This document shows positions 9,068-18,312 of a DNA stretch of 64,000 nucleotides, one piece after another. The notes below the pieces were generated by a model, which was not told where the DNA came from, made no database searches, and saw only the letters and a list, made by a program, of their open reading frames with translations. This DNA is from Leptolyngbya sp. 'hensonii'. Its GTDB lineage: Bacteria; Cyanobacteriota; Cyanobacteriia; GCF-001939115. The stretch covers positions 28,395 to 92,394 of the forward strand of contig NZ_MQTZ01000045.1 of assembly GCF_001939115.1 (NCBI RefSeq), given 5' to 3'. A program made the position numbers and the translations under genes. How positions within the stretch are numbered: position 1 is the stretch's first letter; each line of letters starts with the position of its first letter.

Positions 9068-9390
9068 TCAGGGGTATTACAACAGTCAAAATCTCTATTC
9101 AGCTTATAGCCTTTCTGAAGGGAGTAACACTCGAATAGAGATAGGGCAGCTACCCCAGCCAGGCAGGACACACAAGGAACTGATCCCATAGGCATATAAA
9201 TTCCAGAGCTATGTTTCCCGCACAGCTCATACATGCAACCCCTCCGGTGAGGCGCAGGATGAAAACTCATTTTGAACGGGTATCACTTTCCTGGGGCAAC
9301 TGGCCCAATTTACGCAGGTAGCCCTGCCCCTAACGGGACTGAATCTCCTGGCTCCCAATTACAACCTTGATGCTTCAGACCAACCTATGC
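9068..9390. other. Intergenic region, no gene supported
   Basis: It holds the upstream region of the pentapeptide gene and the downstream region of rpsU. A weak pairing GGGGCA ... TGCCCC (about 9293-9330) could end rpsU transcription. A 68-codon cysteine-rich frame here (9064-9270, minus) has no family resemblance or ribosome site and I do not call it. Confidence 0.5.
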
Positions 9391-9573
9391 TCAGGAATGA
9401 AACTGCCGCTTCTTCCGCCGGGCAATGGCTTTACGCTTTGCTTTCTCCAGAGGAGTTTCAAAGTGACGATTTTTTTTCATATCCGCAAAGATGTTGGCTT
9501 TAGAAACTTGACGCTTGAAACGACGTAGAGCCGACTCAATCCCTTCATTTTCGCCCAAAATTACCTGAGTCAT
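9391..9573 (-). CDS. rpsU: 30S ribosomal protein bS21
   Basis: A 60-residue basic protein: [11 protein letters not shown] start, ALRRFKRQV core and KARRKxx-type basic tail ([14 protein letters not shown]). It joins the small subunit near the mRNA 3' end of 16S rRNA. It lies 122 bp downstream of the RNA-binding-protein gene on the same strand, the arrangement seen in many cyanobacteria. The strong hairpin between the two genes suggests that only part of the transcription reaches rpsU. Confidence 0.96.
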   Translation of the reverse strand: MTQVILGENEGIESALRRFKRQVSKANIFADMKKNRHFETPLEKAKRKAIARRKKRQFHS

Positions 9574-9624
9574 GCAAAAACCCCTCTCTGTGCCAACAGT
9601 TAAGTAAGAAACGAAGCTAATAAA

Positions 9625-9661
9625 ACCAGGCAGAGCAGGGTAACTCCCCCTGCTCTGCTGG
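9625..9661 (-). terminator. Terminator/attenuator between rbp and rpsU
   Basis: On the minus strand the stem CCAGCAGAGCAGGG pairs with CCCTGCTCTGCCTGG across a short GAGTTA-type loop and is followed by TTTTA. It sits between the rbp stop and the rpsU start. It probably makes rbp mRNA largely monocistronic with partial read-through into rpsU. Confidence 0.8.
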
Positions 9662-9695
9662 AAGTCTATGAAGGTTAACCCTCGCGAGGTGCGGA

Positions 9696-10031
9696 CTAGT
9701 AACGACGATCGTTGCGCCGGTTACCACCACCGCCACCACCGCCACCACGGTTACCCCAGCTATTACCACCACCAGAAGCAGGACGCTCTTCGCGAGGCTT
9801 AGCCTTGTTCACCTTGAGATCGCGACCCATCCACTCAGCTCCATCAAGAGCGTCAATAGCGGCCATTTCTTCAGCTTCGGAAGACATTTCGACAAACCCA
9901 AAGCCCCGTAACCGTCCAGACTCACGATCAACAGGGAGTTGAACCCGCTTAACCGTACCATACTCTGAGAAGATATCTGCTACGGACTCTTCAGTCACCT
10001 GGTAAGACAGGTTTCCAACGTAAATTGACAT
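9696..10031 (-). CDS. rbp: RRM-type RNA-binding protein (glycine-rich)
   Basis: A 111-residue protein with one RNA-recognition motif. RNP2 is IYVGNL (residues 3-8) and RNP1 is RGFGFVEM (about 42-49). A Gly-rich C-terminal tail (about 85-105) follows and ends NRRNDRRY. This is the cyanobacterial Rbp group with a Gly-rich tail, several members of which are cold-induced and bind mRNA. An approximately 300-bp leader region upstream would allow 5'-UTR control, but no cold box was identified. Followed by a strong hairpin and rpsU. Confidence 0.93.
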   Translation of the reverse strand: MSIYVGNLSYQVTEESVADIFSEYGTVKRVQLPVDRESGRLRGFGFVEMSSEAEEMAAIDALDGAEWMGRDLKVNKAKPREERPASGGGNSWGNRGGGGGGGGNRRNDRRY

Positions 10032-10350
10032 AAACTACTCCAGGAAAATGATGCAGAGAATTTAGATATCGGAGAGTTGTCTGTCAATACTGCTACTTTG
10101 TCAATACTGTTACCAGTACAACTGAGCACCGAATACAAAGTCTCGGCTCTCATAGTAGCTCAAAATTTTTCATGTTGAACCATAACTCGGCCTAATTTTA
10201 ACGATATCGGCCTGCGTCTGGTGCCCGACTGCATCGGTTTTTTGATCGGATAGAGCGGAATAGAGGCCCGTGAGCTATTGCAATTCAGGGTTTCTATGGC
10301 TATAATTATGGATTGTGAAATGTGAAAAAATCAACTTTTAAGGGAGTTTC
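10032..10350. promoter_or_regulatory. Divergent control region of rbp and rpsN
   Basis: No gene in 319 bp. The rpsN-facing half has a clear promoter (see separate entry). The rbp-facing half contains a near-duplicate TGTCAATACTG / TGTCAATACTG (about 10081 and 10098) and an AT-rich segment CTCAAAATTTTTCATG that could be part of a long leader. No further structure is certain. Confidence 0.5.
10278..10306 (+). promoter_or_regulatory. Sigma-70 type promoter of rpsN
   Basis: TTGCAA at 10278-10283, a 17-bp spacer, then a perfect TATAAT at 10301-10306. This places transcription start about 38 bp before the rpsN ATG. An AAGGGAG ribosome site precedes the start codon by about six bases. Confidence 0.8.
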
Positions 10351-10653
10351 ATGGCTAAGAAGGGCATGATTGAGCGGGAAAAAAATCGGCAGCAACTCGT
10401 TGCCAAGTACGCTCAAAAGCGGCAAGAGTTGTTAGAACAGTTTGCCAGTACCACCTCGCAGCAAGAGAAAATTGAGATCCACCGCAAGATTCAGCAACTA
10501 CCGCGCAATAGTGCCCCTACCCGTCTCCGGAACCGTTGTTGGGTGACAGGTCGCCCCCGAGGGTTCTATCGGGATTTTGGTCTGTCCCGTAACGTGTTGC
10601 GAGAAATGGCTCACCAGGGATTGCTGCCTGGTGTGGTTAAGTCAAGCTGGTAA
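10351..10653 (+). CDS. rpsN: 30S ribosomal protein uS14
   Basis: A 100-residue S14 of the long, zinc-independent form: there is no CxxC pair, and the C-terminal half reads [20 protein letters not shown]. Organised as a stand-alone gene away from the main ribosomal operon, as is normal in cyanobacteria. A well-formed promoter and ribosome-binding site lie upstream, and a hairpin region shared with the convergent permease gene lies downstream. Confidence 0.97.
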   Translation: MAKKGMIEREKNRQQLVAKYAQKRQELLEQFASTTSQQEKIEIHRKIQQLPRNSAPTRLRNRCWVTGRPRGFYRDFGLSRNVLREMAHQGLLPGVVKSSW

Positions 10654-10735
10654 GTGCTTGATTACGCTTCATCCGCCAAAATTCGGGATGCCCTACCCGG
10701 CCTCGATACCCGGCCTAGACACCGGGTGTCGATGT

Positions 10736-10794
10736 CGAAGGCTGCGGGTTTGTGCCAGATGGGGCACAGATGCAAGAACAGCCCGTAGCCTTCG
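10736..10794. terminator. Nested inverted repeat between convergent genes
   Basis: CGAAGGCTGCGGG (10736-10748) pairs with CCCGTAGCCTTCG (10782-10794), 12 of 13 positions. Inside it TGTGCC-AGAT-GGGGCACA forms a second hairpin. A palindrome GACACCGGGTGTC (about 10718-10730) lies just before. It sits between the ends of rpsN and the AI-2E-type permease, so a two-way terminator or transcript barrier is likely, although there is no strong T-run. Confidence 0.6.
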
Positions 10795-10795
10795 T

Positions 10796-11866
10796 CTATG
10801 GCTCCTCCGGCGGAGACCCGGATTGCATCTCCTCAATATCCAGCAAACTGACGATGACTCCTGCGATCGGCACAGACAGGAAGACCCCCAGAAATCCGGC
10901 AATTCTGGCTCCTACCAGAAGCGCAAAAAACACAACCACAGGATTCAAATGAACTGTGCTCTGCATGATCTTCGGAGCCAAGAGATTATCTTGAAGCTGT
11001 TGTAGAACGACACAAGCGATCGCCACCTTGAGGGCAATCAACCACCCCCCTTGCACCAAAATCACCAGAACCACAATCGTAATCCCCAAAGTCGCACCAA
11101 TGCCGGGAATCAGGTTAAACACGCCAGAGGTAATGGCCAGTGCTAGGGCAAAGGGAATCTGAAGAACCAGAAAAATGATGAAAATACTGCCGCTATGGAT
11201 GGCAGAGATCAGGAATTGACCCTGGAAAAAGCCGAGGAAATTTTTCTGTACAGCGGTGGCAAAACGTTCCCGATATTTGCTGGGCAATAGTTTCAGCAAG
11301 AGCTTCCAGAGATTGCCGCCATCAATCAGCATAAAAAAGGCCACAACCAGAATCACAATGAACGTGATGTAACTATTCAGCAGGGACGGCAGTGAGCTAA
11401 ACAGAAGTCCTGTACTGGAAGCCAGCGCATTCCTGATTTGAGCGGCTAGAGGTTCCAGGTCCAGGCGCACATTGCGATCGATCAGCCAGTCTTGCAGTTG
11501 GCTTAAGGGTGTCGTGGAGGAACTCATGGCCACAACGACCTGATTGACCAGTTGCTGAAGTTGGGTGGTAATGGTGAGGCTAACCCCAGCCAGGAGCACA
11601 ATCACCAGCACCAAGCTCAGCACAATCACAATTCCCAAGGCTGCCCCGCGACCCAGAAACCGCTCTAGATAGCGCACAGGATAGTTGAGTAAAAGGGCGA
11701 GAATGGCTGCGATCGTGAAGGTAAAGATGACGTACTCAAAATATTCGAGCAGGGTCACCAATGCCCAACCTGACGTAAAAAACAGCAGGAAACGAACCAG
11801 AGAGCTGGTACTGATGCGATCCCAGAGGGGGGTTTCCTGTGAGCTTACGGGGGGTCGATCATCCAT
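10796..11866 (-). CDS. AI-2E family (PerM-type) transporter
   Basis: A 356-residue membrane protein with about seven transmembrane helices: two close pairs near residues 22-75, then 155-180 and four between 205 and 330. The C-terminal part carries the family-typical segments FFQGQF, GVFNLIPGIGATLG and LQDNLLAPKIM. Such proteins export autoinducer-2 in E. coli (TqsA) or act as cation/proton antiporters; the substrate here cannot be predicted. Transcribed alone, divergent from the histidine phosphatase gene. Confidence 0.88.
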   Translation of the reverse strand: MDDRPPVSSQETPLWDRISTSSLVRFLLFFTSGWALVTLLEYFEYVIFTFTIAAILALLLNYPVRYLERFLGRGAALGIVIVLSLVLVIVLLAGVSLTITTQLQQLVNQVVVAMSSSTTPLSQLQDWLIDRNVRLDLEPLAAQIRNALASSTGLLFSSLPSLLNSYITFIVILVVAFFMLIDGGNLWKLLLKLLPSKYRERFATAVQKNFLGFFQGQFLISAIHSGSIFIIFLVLQIPFALALAITSGVFNLIPGIGATLGITIVVLVILVQGGWLIALKVAIACVVLQQLQDNLLAPKIMQSTVHLNPVVVFFALLVGARIAGFLGVFLSVPIAGVIVSLLDIEEMQSGSPPEEP

Positions 11867-11979
11867 AATACAAAATTCATAGTTTAAAGTTCAAACTTCA
11901 AAGTTCCATATCTAAGATCATTGCAGTTGGGGTTTGCTGCTTCCTGCTTCCCCTTCCTTGTGAGATTAAACACAGATAT

Positions 11980-12624
11980 ATGAGGTTAATGCTTTACTTT
12001 CTCCGCCATGGTTTGACCGCTTACAGCCTGACAGGGGGGTACTCTGGCACACCCGAAAATGATCCCGGCCTGACCCCAGAAGGATTGGATATGGCCAAGG
12101 CTTTTGCCAAAGCCTATGGGGATCATGACTGGACGGCAATTTTTGTCAGCCCCTTGCGCCGAGCCCTTCAAACGGCCAAACCGATCGCGATGGCGACAGG
12201 ACTGGAAATTCAGATCCGCGATGGGCTGAAGGAAATCACCTATGGGGACTGGGAGGGCAAACATCCCAATCTGATTAATCAGGAGTTCCATGATGACTAC
12301 GTTCGCTGGTTAGCTGACCCGGCCTGGAACGCTCCCACCAACGGAGAGCGGGCCGTGGATATTGCCCGCCGTTGTGGACGGGTGATTGAAGAAATTGAAC
12401 ACACTTACCCGAATGGTAATGTCCTGATTGTGTCCCATAAGGCCACCATTCGCATAATGTTGTGTGAATTAATGGGGATCGATGTCGGGCGCTACCGAGA
12501 TCGATTCGCAATGCCAGTTGGAGCCCTCAGTATTGTAGAGTTGGCCGATCATGGACCCATGTTCCATTCCCTCTGCGATCGTAGCTACCTGCCCGACTTC
12601 CTCCGCGCTATTCCCAGCACTTAA
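11980..12624 (+). CDS. Histidine phosphatase family protein
   Basis: A 214-residue phosphoglycerate mutase-like phosphatase. The phospho-accepting histidine is in LYFLRHG (residue 10). An arginine is in SPLRRALQTAKP, and the second histidine in LIVSHKATIRIM. It is a paralogue of the protein encoded at 47270-47908: the two share long blocks such as DYVRWL.(D/E)PAWN and VSHKATIRI. This copy has RHGL instead of the usual RHGE. Substrate unknown; a sugar phosphate or alpha-ribazole phosphate is possible. First gene of a three-gene unit with the BrkB-type protein (17 bp gap). ATG 11989 is an alternative start. Confidence 0.88.
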   Translation: MRLMLYFLRHGLTAYSLTGGYSGTPENDPGLTPEGLDMAKAFAKAYGDHDWTAIFVSPLRRALQTAKPIAMATGLEIQIRDGLKEITYGDWEGKHPNLINQEFHDDYVRWLADPAWNAPTNGERAVDIARRCGRVIEEIEHTYPNGNVLIVSHKATIRIMLCELMGIDVGRYRDRFAMPVGALSIVELADHGPMFHSLCDRSYLPDFLRAIPST

Positions 12625-12641
12625 TTCGGCACCTAATTCCC

Positions 12642-13511
12642 ATGTTCCACCTCTTCCGCCATCACCTTAACTGGAAAATTTTTAACCGAGTGGCCCAGGG
12701 AGTGGTGAAGCAACGGCTACTGGGATTGGCTTCTGAGATGGCTTACAACAATGCCCTGGCCTTGTTCCCGGCGATGGTGGCTATCCTGACTCTGATCGGT
12801 ACCCTGAAAATTTCCAGGGAACAGGTGGATGGCCTGGTTAATCAGTGGTCCATTGTGGTGCCAGAGGAGGTGGTGGATCTGATCGCCAACTTTGCCCATC
12901 AAGTCCGAGTATCCAATGAACGGGGTGTTTTATCCATCAGCTTTCTATTTACAGTCTGGATCGCATCCAGCGCCCTGAATGTGGCTATGAATGCCATGGA
13001 TCACATCCATCACACCCCTTTGCATCAGGTGCGCCCCTACTGGAAAGCCAAACTAGTTTCCCTACTGCTGACGATCGGCATGATGGTAATTCTGCTGGCA
13101 GCTTCCTTCCTGGTGTTCTTGAGTGACCTGATTGTGCAATTCCTGGCCGACCAATTGCACCTGTCCCAACCGTTCCTCCTGGATGCCTGGGCCCTATTAC
13201 GCTGGGTATTAGCCTTGGCCATTCTCGCGCTTGGATTCAGTATTCTGTATCGCTTTGGCCCCAGTTGTCGCCATCCTGAAACTCCCCTGCTGCCAGGAGC
13301 CCTCCTAGGTGCCGCATCCTGGGCCATTATCTCCCAGGGGTTTCGGGTGTATCTGGAGTATTTTGGGTCTCGCCTCAGCCTGACCTATGGAGCCCTGAGT
13401 GCTGGTATTTTGCTGCTCCTCTGGCTCAACTTCAGCTCCCTCTCACTGCTGATTGGGGCCCAGCTCAATGTTTCGATCGGACAAATCAGACAAAGAAATG
13501 GGAGACGATAA
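12642..13511 (+). CDS. YihY/BrkB-type inner membrane protein
   Basis: A 289-residue integral membrane protein with six predicted helices, the largest near residues 35-60, 130-165, 180-205, 215-235 and 245-275. It carries the family signature LASEMAYNNALALFPAMVAI near the N-terminus and LPGALLGAASWAI followed by YGALSAGILLLLWLNFSSL in the second half. The biochemical role is unsettled; the old name ribonuclease BN is a misassignment. It lies three bases upstream of the next gene and 17 bases after the phosphatase gene, so the three are likely one transcript. Confidence 0.88.
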   Translation: MFHLFRHHLNWKIFNRVAQGVVKQRLLGLASEMAYNNALALFPAMVAILTLIGTLKISREQVDGLVNQWSIVVPEEVVDLIANFAHQVRVSNERGVLSISFLFTVWIASSALNVAMNAMDHIHHTPLHQVRPYWKAKLVSLLLTIGMMVILLAASFLVFLSDLIVQFLADQLHLSQPFLLDAWALLRWVLALAILALGFSILYRFGPSCRHPETPLLPGALLGAASWAIISQGFRVYLEYFGSRLSLTYGALSAGILLLLWLNFSSLSLLIGAQLNVSIGQIRQRNGRR

Positions 13512-13514
13512 CTG

Positions 13515-14216
13515 ATGCAATTGACCCTAAACCCGATCGCCCGCTGGACCCTGCTCAGTCTGGCCCTTCTGTCCAGCCCTGCTATTGCCGCCACTCCGCC
13601 CAAAACGACACCACCACGATCTCTAACCGCCGCTGAAATCAAAACCTGGAAGCGGCAGATGCTGGAGCAGATCACCAACGACCTGGAATTATCGGGACTG
13701 GGCAAACAGCCTTTTCCTCCTTTCTACCCGGCTGAGTTGACCGCCTATCGAGCCAGATGGGCCAGGATCAATCCGGAAGCTGCACCGTTTTTGGGACTCT
13801 GGGTTAACCACTGGAACCTGTTCCCCCCCGAATATGCCCTGACTGTTTTCCCATCCAAGATGCGGGGACAAATCTGCATAGTGGCATATCAGAACAACCA
13901 ATATGCCGACGGGCCTCCCGTTCCCGGAGAAGAGGTTCCCCCCAACCCACCGCCACGCCTATCGGTGATCAAGCTAACCCGGGGTCAGGGGGTGGGGAAT
14001 GGCCTCTGGGTCGATCGGACCTTGATCATCAGAACCAAACGGGACTGGATGAAGGATTGGGTTGAAGTCCTGGGGGTAGTAAAACCCCAGAAGCAGATCC
14101 AGATTTATGCCTCCCAGGGCATCGCCAGATTTAATGGCAAGCCACTGCCCAATCTGGAGCCACCCTCCCCCACCCTGATCAAGCAGCTCCAAGCTGCCCA
14201 TTGCACCGACACCTGA
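13515..14216 (+). CDS. Unknown secreted protein
   Basis: A 233-residue protein with a signal peptide (LLSLALLSSPAIAA, cleavage near residue 26). The mature region is proline-rich and contains NHWNLFPPEYALTVFPS. Its central part reads like a small beta domain (RTLIIRTKRDWMKDWVEVLGVV). I do not recognise a family. The start codon follows the BrkB-type gene by three bases, so it is probably translationally coupled. Confidence 0.7.
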   Translation: MQLTLNPIARWTLLSLALLSSPAIAATPPKTTPPRSLTAAEIKTWKRQMLEQITNDLELSGLGKQPFPPFYPAELTAYRARWARINPEAAPFLGLWVNHWNLFPPEYALTVFPSKMRGQICIVAYQNNQYADGPPVPGEEVPPNPPPRLSVIKLTRGQGVGNGLWVDRTLIIRTKRDWMKDWVEVLGVVKPQKQIQIYASQGIARFNGKPLPNLEPPSPTLIKQLQAAHCTDT

Positions 14217-14373
14217 CCCCCCTCGTAAAAACCTTCCACCGGCAGGTCTCTCCTGATGCAGACCCCGATGTAGATAAAGAAAATCTGTCGGTAGAGGGCC
14301 TCGCTGAAAAAGCTGACTAAAGTTGAAGGGAATTGGACAGTCCGTAGCAGTTGCAGAATTAGCAGAGAAGCCT

Positions 14374-15786
14374 ATGTCACTACAAAGCTTTGGAGTCATC
14401 GGTCTGGCGGTCATGGGAGAAAACCTGGCGCTGAACGTCGAACGGAATGGCTTCCCTATCTCGGTCTATAACCGAAGTCGCGAAAAAACGGATGCTTTCA
14501 TGGCAAATCGGGCTGGAGGCAAGAACGTCAAGGCTGCCTACACCCTGGAAGAGTTTGTTGCCTCCCTGGAACGTCCTCGGAGAATTTTGATTATGGTGAA
14601 AGCGGGAGCCCCAGTTGATGGGGTCATCGATCAGCTCAAGCCCCTCGTCGAAGCAGGGGATGTGCTGATTGACGGGGGGAACTCGCTCTTTACCGATACT
14701 GCCCGCCGGGCCAGGGATCTGGAATCCACTGGCCTGACCTTCATTGGCATGGGCGTCAGTGGGGGAGAAGAGGGAGCTCTGAACGGCCCCAGCCTGATGC
14801 CCGGTGGCACCCGGGAAGCATACCAGAATCTGGAGTTCATCCTGACCAAGATTGCGGCTCAGGTGGATGATGGCCCCTGTGTCACCTACATCGGACCTGA
14901 TGGCGCAGGTCATTATGTCAAGATGGTCCATAATGGCATTGAGTATGGCGACATGCAGTTGATAGCAGAGGCCTATGATCTGCTAAAAAATACACTGGGT
15001 CTGGATCACACCCAACTTCATGAAGTCTTCTCTGAGTGGAACACTACCGAAGAACTCAATTCATTTCTGATTGAAATTACCGCTGACATCTTCCGGAAAA
15101 TTGACCCAGACACTGGCCTGCCCCTGGTAGATCTGATTATGGATGCTGCCGGACAAAAGGGTACAGGCCGCTGGACCGTGGCCGACGCGCTGGAAATTGG
15201 GGTAGCCATTCCAACGATGATTGCCGCTGTCACGGCCCGGATCATGTCCTCTGCCAAGCAGGAGCGGGTGGCTGCCGCCAAAGAACTGACTGGCCCCACG
15301 GGCAAGTACGACGGCGACACCAAAGCCTTCGTCTCCAAGATTCGGGATGCCCTGTACTGTTCCAAGATCTGCTCCTATGCCCAGGGGATGGCCCTGATGG
15401 GCAAAGCCTCCCAGGTGTATGGCTACAACCTCAATCTGGGTGAAATTGCCCGGATCTGGAAAGGGGGATGCATCATCCGGGCAGGCTTCCTGAACAAGAT
15501 TAAGCATGCCTACGATGAGAATGGCCAACTGCCCAACCTGCTCCTAGCCCCCGAATTCAAGCAGACCATTCTAGACCGGCAGGATGCCTGGCGGGAAGTC
15601 GTGCAGGTGGCAGCCAAGCTGGGGATCCCCGTTCCTGCCTTCAGTGCTTCTCTGGATTATTTCGATAGCTATCGGCGCGATCGCCTGCCCCAGAATCTGA
15701 CCCAAGCCCAGCGGGACTACTTTGGGGCTCACACCTACGAGCGCACCGACAAGCCCGGCTCCTTCCACACGGAGTGGATGGAATAG
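14374..15786 (+). CDS. gnd: 6-phosphogluconate dehydrogenase, decarboxylating
   Basis: Converts 6-phosphogluconate to ribulose 5-phosphate with NADP reduction in the oxidative pentose phosphate pathway. The Rossmann loop [16 protein letters not shown] opens the protein. Substrate-binding GVSGGEEGA and the catalytic lysine/histidine region [17 protein letters not shown] follow, and the C-terminal segment is [25 protein letters not shown] chose ATG 14374 (470 residues), because family members begin at this MSLQSFG-like position; an upstream TTG at 14323 would only add unconserved residues. An excellent terminator follows. Confidence 0.96.
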   Translation: MSLQSFGVIGLAVMGENLALNVERNGFPISVYNRSREKTDAFMANRAGGKNVKAAYTLEEFVASLERPRRILIMVKAGAPVDGVIDQLKPLVEAGDVLIDGGNSLFTDTARRARDLESTGLTFIGMGVSGGEEGALNGPSLMPGGTREAYQNLEFILTKIAAQVDDGPCVTYIGPDGAGHYVKMVHNGIEYGDMQLIAEAYDLLKNTLGLDHTQLHEVFSEWNTTEELNSFLIEITADIFRKIDPDTGLPLVDLIMDAAGQKGTGRWTVADALEIGVAIPTMIAAVTARIMSSAKQERVAAAKELTGPTGKYDGDTKAFVSKIRDALYCSKICSYAQGMALMGKASQVYGYNLNLGEIARIWKGGCIIRAGFLNKIKHAYDENGQLPNLLLAPEFKQTILDRQDAWREVVQVAAKLGIPVPAFSASLDYFDSYRRDRLPQNLTQAQRDYFGAHTYERTDKPGSFHTEWME

Positions 15787-15805
15787 ATCTCAATCTCATG
15801 CGTGG

Positions 15806-15834
15806 GGGCATACCCTGGGGTATGCCCTTTTTTT
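15806..15834 (+). terminator. Rho-independent terminator of gnd
   Basis: GGGCATACCC and GGGGTATGCCC form a stem of about ten pairs with a one- to two-base loop, followed by seven or more Ts. It begins about 20 bp after the gnd stop codon. Confidence 0.92.
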
Positions 15835-15897
15835 GTCAGCCACACCACCCCTGCCTCTGAAGCTGAACATGACTGCCTCAGTCCTTGGCTTAATCCA

Positions 15898-15929
15898 ACT
15901 GCTCCTTGAGCGAAGTCGAAGGGAGCAGT
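15898..15929. terminator. Hairpin carrying a GAGCGAAGTCGAA repeat
   Basis: ACTGCTCC (15898-15905) pairs with GGGAGCAGT (15921-15929) around TTGAGCGAAGTCGAA. The loop sequence is a variant of the motif seen at about 1423-1438, so it is a dispersed repeat. It sits between convergent gnd and the next minus-strand gene and could stop transcription from the right. Confidence 0.5.
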
Positions 15930-15948
15930 CTAAATAGCAGGTTTGCCC

Positions 15949-16506
15949 CTATCGGAAGACCACCTTAAAAGCCGCCACCGTTCCACTGCCAATTTCCGTT
16001 TCCAGGACTTCGTCGTTATCCCAGACCAGGCGAATCCGCATATTTCCCGGTGGTGCAGTGGCCAGAGCGAGAGCCAACTCTGGCGAAACCGGTCCTTCCT
16101 GATAGGTGTAGACCTGCCCATTGATCGACATCAGAATAGCTTTGGGCGTGCGATTACTGGAATAGTTGCGATAGATGGGTTCCTGTTGTCTATAGTTTTC
16201 CCATTCTTCTCGATCGCCCCGACGGACCTTTCTGGATTTCCAGACTGTTCTGTAGCCTTCAATCTCCTTCCAGTAGCGGGTATAGGTGGCTCGAATTCCC
16301 TGCATTGACCAGCTACTGACAAAAGCAAAGCCATCACCAAAATTTTTGTCGTAGATCACCTTGCCATCAAATGGGCTGTCCACGACCTGGGACCAGGCTA
16401 CGGGTGAATCCTGAGTCACAGTCGCTGGTGGCACAGCCAAAGCAGGGGATTTGCAGGCCAGGGTTAAGCCCAACCCTAAGCCTAAGCTAAGAAACAATGT
16501 CTTCAT
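15949..16506 (-). CDS. Unknown secreted protein
   Basis: A 185-residue protein if started at the ATG at 16506, which begins a proper signal sequence (MKTLFLSLGLGLGLTLACKSPALA). The frame is open further to 16560 but that part is not signal-like. The LTLACKS segment could be a lipobox variant. The mature part is rich in Tyr, Trp and Arg (YTRYWKEIEGYRTVWKSRKVRR) and ends with IRLVWDNDEVLETEIGSG. I do not recognise the family. Single gene. Confidence 0.65.
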   Translation of the reverse strand: MKTLFLSLGLGLGLTLACKSPALAVPPATVTQDSPVAWSQVVDSPFDGKVIYDKNFGDGFAFVSSWSMQGIRATYTRYWKEIEGYRTVWKSRKVRRGDREEWENYRQQEPIYRNYSSNRTPKAILMSINGQVYTYQEGPVSPELALALATAPPGNMRIRLVWDNDEVLETEIGSGTVAAFKVVFR

Positions 16507-16785
16507 CCGGATCACCTTACAAAATTCTCGATATGGACTTGGGGTGATCAGTAATTTCATCAGGACTCGTTATTTTTCCGTAGACTCGCAACAAGGTGCA
16601 ATGCTTCCAGGCAAGAGTCAGCCGCAAAAAGCAAGTGACCGTGATCGCAACTCAACCTCCTTCTCTGACCGGGTCAGGACTGCGTGATGAAAACCAGGAC
16701 AATCTCGGAGGGCATTCAAATTCCATGCGCCATGCCTTTGCGAAAATTATCTTCCAGGCTCCCTGAATTAGCCTAATAGTCAGGT

Positions 16786-18312
16786 CTAATCAACAACCAG
16801 ATCGCGAAGGAAGTAGAAGCGATCGCTGCTCAACCCGGTTCCCTGAACTCGCCCGACATAACCGGCTAACGGGGAAGACAATTCAATCAGCAGTTGATGG
16901 ATCGTTTCTTTATCGGGGACAAAGTTGTCCAGTCCAGAGAACTTTGCATTATATTGCACACGAATTTCTGTAACTTCAAACTGTCTTCTATCCGGCTCAG
17001 TTTCCATGAGTTGTTTAATCGCTTCAATGAGATGAGATCTGAACCGCAGTTGCTTCCATATTTTTTCAATATGCTCATTGAGCTTATCATCAGCTTCTTT
17101 CCCAAAGGGAGAGTTCTCTAAACAGTTTTTCAATTCCCATAAATCGATCGCACCAGGGTATTTCGCTTTGAGTTCAATTAACTTTTGTAGGGTTTCAGGT
17201 CGAATAACATTCATATTATTATTCTTTGTTGTCAATTGAGCATCATTGGTTAATTCACCAGCAGCCATAATGATTTTTATACAAGGATCATAATCCTGTT
17301 GGAGATGATTTTTCCCAAGCTGTATGAGTTGCCCTGGAGTTTTGCTGGGTACTTTTTCGCTTTTAGTCGCTTTGCACTCACCAACCACGGGATAGGGTTG
17401 ATCACAGTAGAAATCAATCCCTCCAGCCCCTCCAGTTGCCTCTGGATCAAGGCTAGCTTTCGGATCATTGCGAGAGTTGGAAAAACCCAGCTTGATTAGA
17501 CTCTGGCGAACCAGTCTTTCAAAAGTGTTTCCATCGCTGGAATTGCCCACATCAGCGATCGTTTTAATCCACCTATCTAAATCAGGATCAGGTGGTTGCT
17601 GAAATGGTTGATCAGTCCATCCGAGGAAAATTCTGATGTCCTGTTCCAGCTCACTAAACGCTGGATTTATGGGCAAGAATTGGCTCAGGGTATATTGCAA
17701 ATCTTCCAATTCTGGATGCAGGGGTGGCCGCAATGTTTCTAAATGGTGCTGTCGTTTCTGGAACACTGCATCACCGAGAACCGGCAAAAACTGAGTCACT
17801 CTCAGGGGCTTGATCAATCGATAGTCTGGAACAGGATCGCTTAAAGCAGACAGGCCAATGAATTTACCAAATTTTTCGAGTGGAACCCTATTTTGATCCA
17901 CTTGCATAGGTTCTGGCAGATGATAAACCCGCAGCATAATCAGAAATAAACTTTGTCGTTGCTCTAACTGTTGAATCAGAGCTGATTCGGTCCAAATTGT
18001 TGCAGAAGAGACCGCTTTAATCTGCTCTGCCGCGTATAACATTTTGCAGGCTTCACATTTAGCCCAGGCTTTGATAGTTGCTGTCTCTGCTAACGGTTGA
18101 GCCTTAGTCCTTGCCAAATTTAGAGCATAGGGACGATACTGCTGTTCAATAGATAAACCAGCATCTTTTTCCTGAAAAGGGTAGAGCACAAAAGCCCATC
18201 CTTTTTGGACTGAAATGTTAGGAACTACGGCAATAATTCTGCCCTGCAATAGGGCTTCAATATCAGTTTCAGGTAGACACAAAGCCCGATCTAGTTGAAT
18301 GGCCTCATTCAT
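16786..18312 (-). CDS. PD-(D/E)XK nuclease-domain protein (cassette effector)
   Basis: A 508-residue protein. The central domain (about 255-355) is a restriction-endonuclease-like fold with an intact PD-(D/E)XK site: Glu265 in NTFERLVRQ, Asp300 in GGIDFYC, and Glu312/Lys314 in GECKATK. The following GQLIQLGK supplies the usual helical Gln. The N-terminal region (1-180), with ALCLPETDIEALLQG and KAWAKCEACKM, resembles a cyanobacterial stand-alone family I remember as DUF1802, not verified. The C-terminus (415-508) is helical and then beta-rich. Its ATG overlaps the stop of the upstream ATPase gene by eight bases, indicating coupled translation. I expect ATPase-dependent DNA cleavage; the target is unknown. 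Confidence 0.75.
   Translation of the reverse strand: MNEAIQLDRALCLPETDIEALLQGRIIAVVPNISVQKGWAFVLYPFQEKDAGLSIEQQYRPYALNLARTKAQPLAETATIKAWAKCEACKMLYAAEQIKAVSSATIWTESALIQQLEQRQSLFLIMLRVYHLPEPMQVDQNRVPLEKFGKFIGLSALSDPVPDYRLIKPLRVTQFLPVLGDAVFQKRQHHLETLRPPLHPELEDLQYTLSQFLPINPAFSELEQDIRIFLGWTDQPFQQPPDPDLDRWIKTIADVGNSSDGNTFERLVRQSLIKLGFSNSRNDPKASLDPEATGGAGGIDFYCDQPYPVVGECKATKSEKVPSKTPGQLIQLGKNHLQQDYDPCIKIIMAAGELTNDAQLTTKNNNMNVIRPETLQKLIELKAKYPGAIDLWELKNCLENSPFGKEADDKLNEHIEKIWKQLRFRSHLIEAIKQLMETEPDRRQFEVTEIRVQYNAKFSGLDNFVPDKETIHQLLIELSSPLAGYVGRVQGTGLSSDRFYFLRDLVVD

Noticed and set aside
9064-9270. 68-codon cysteine-rich minus-strand frame overlapping the pentapeptide gene start
   Set aside because: No signal peptide, family match or Shine-Dalgarno; codon content does not resemble neighbouring genes.
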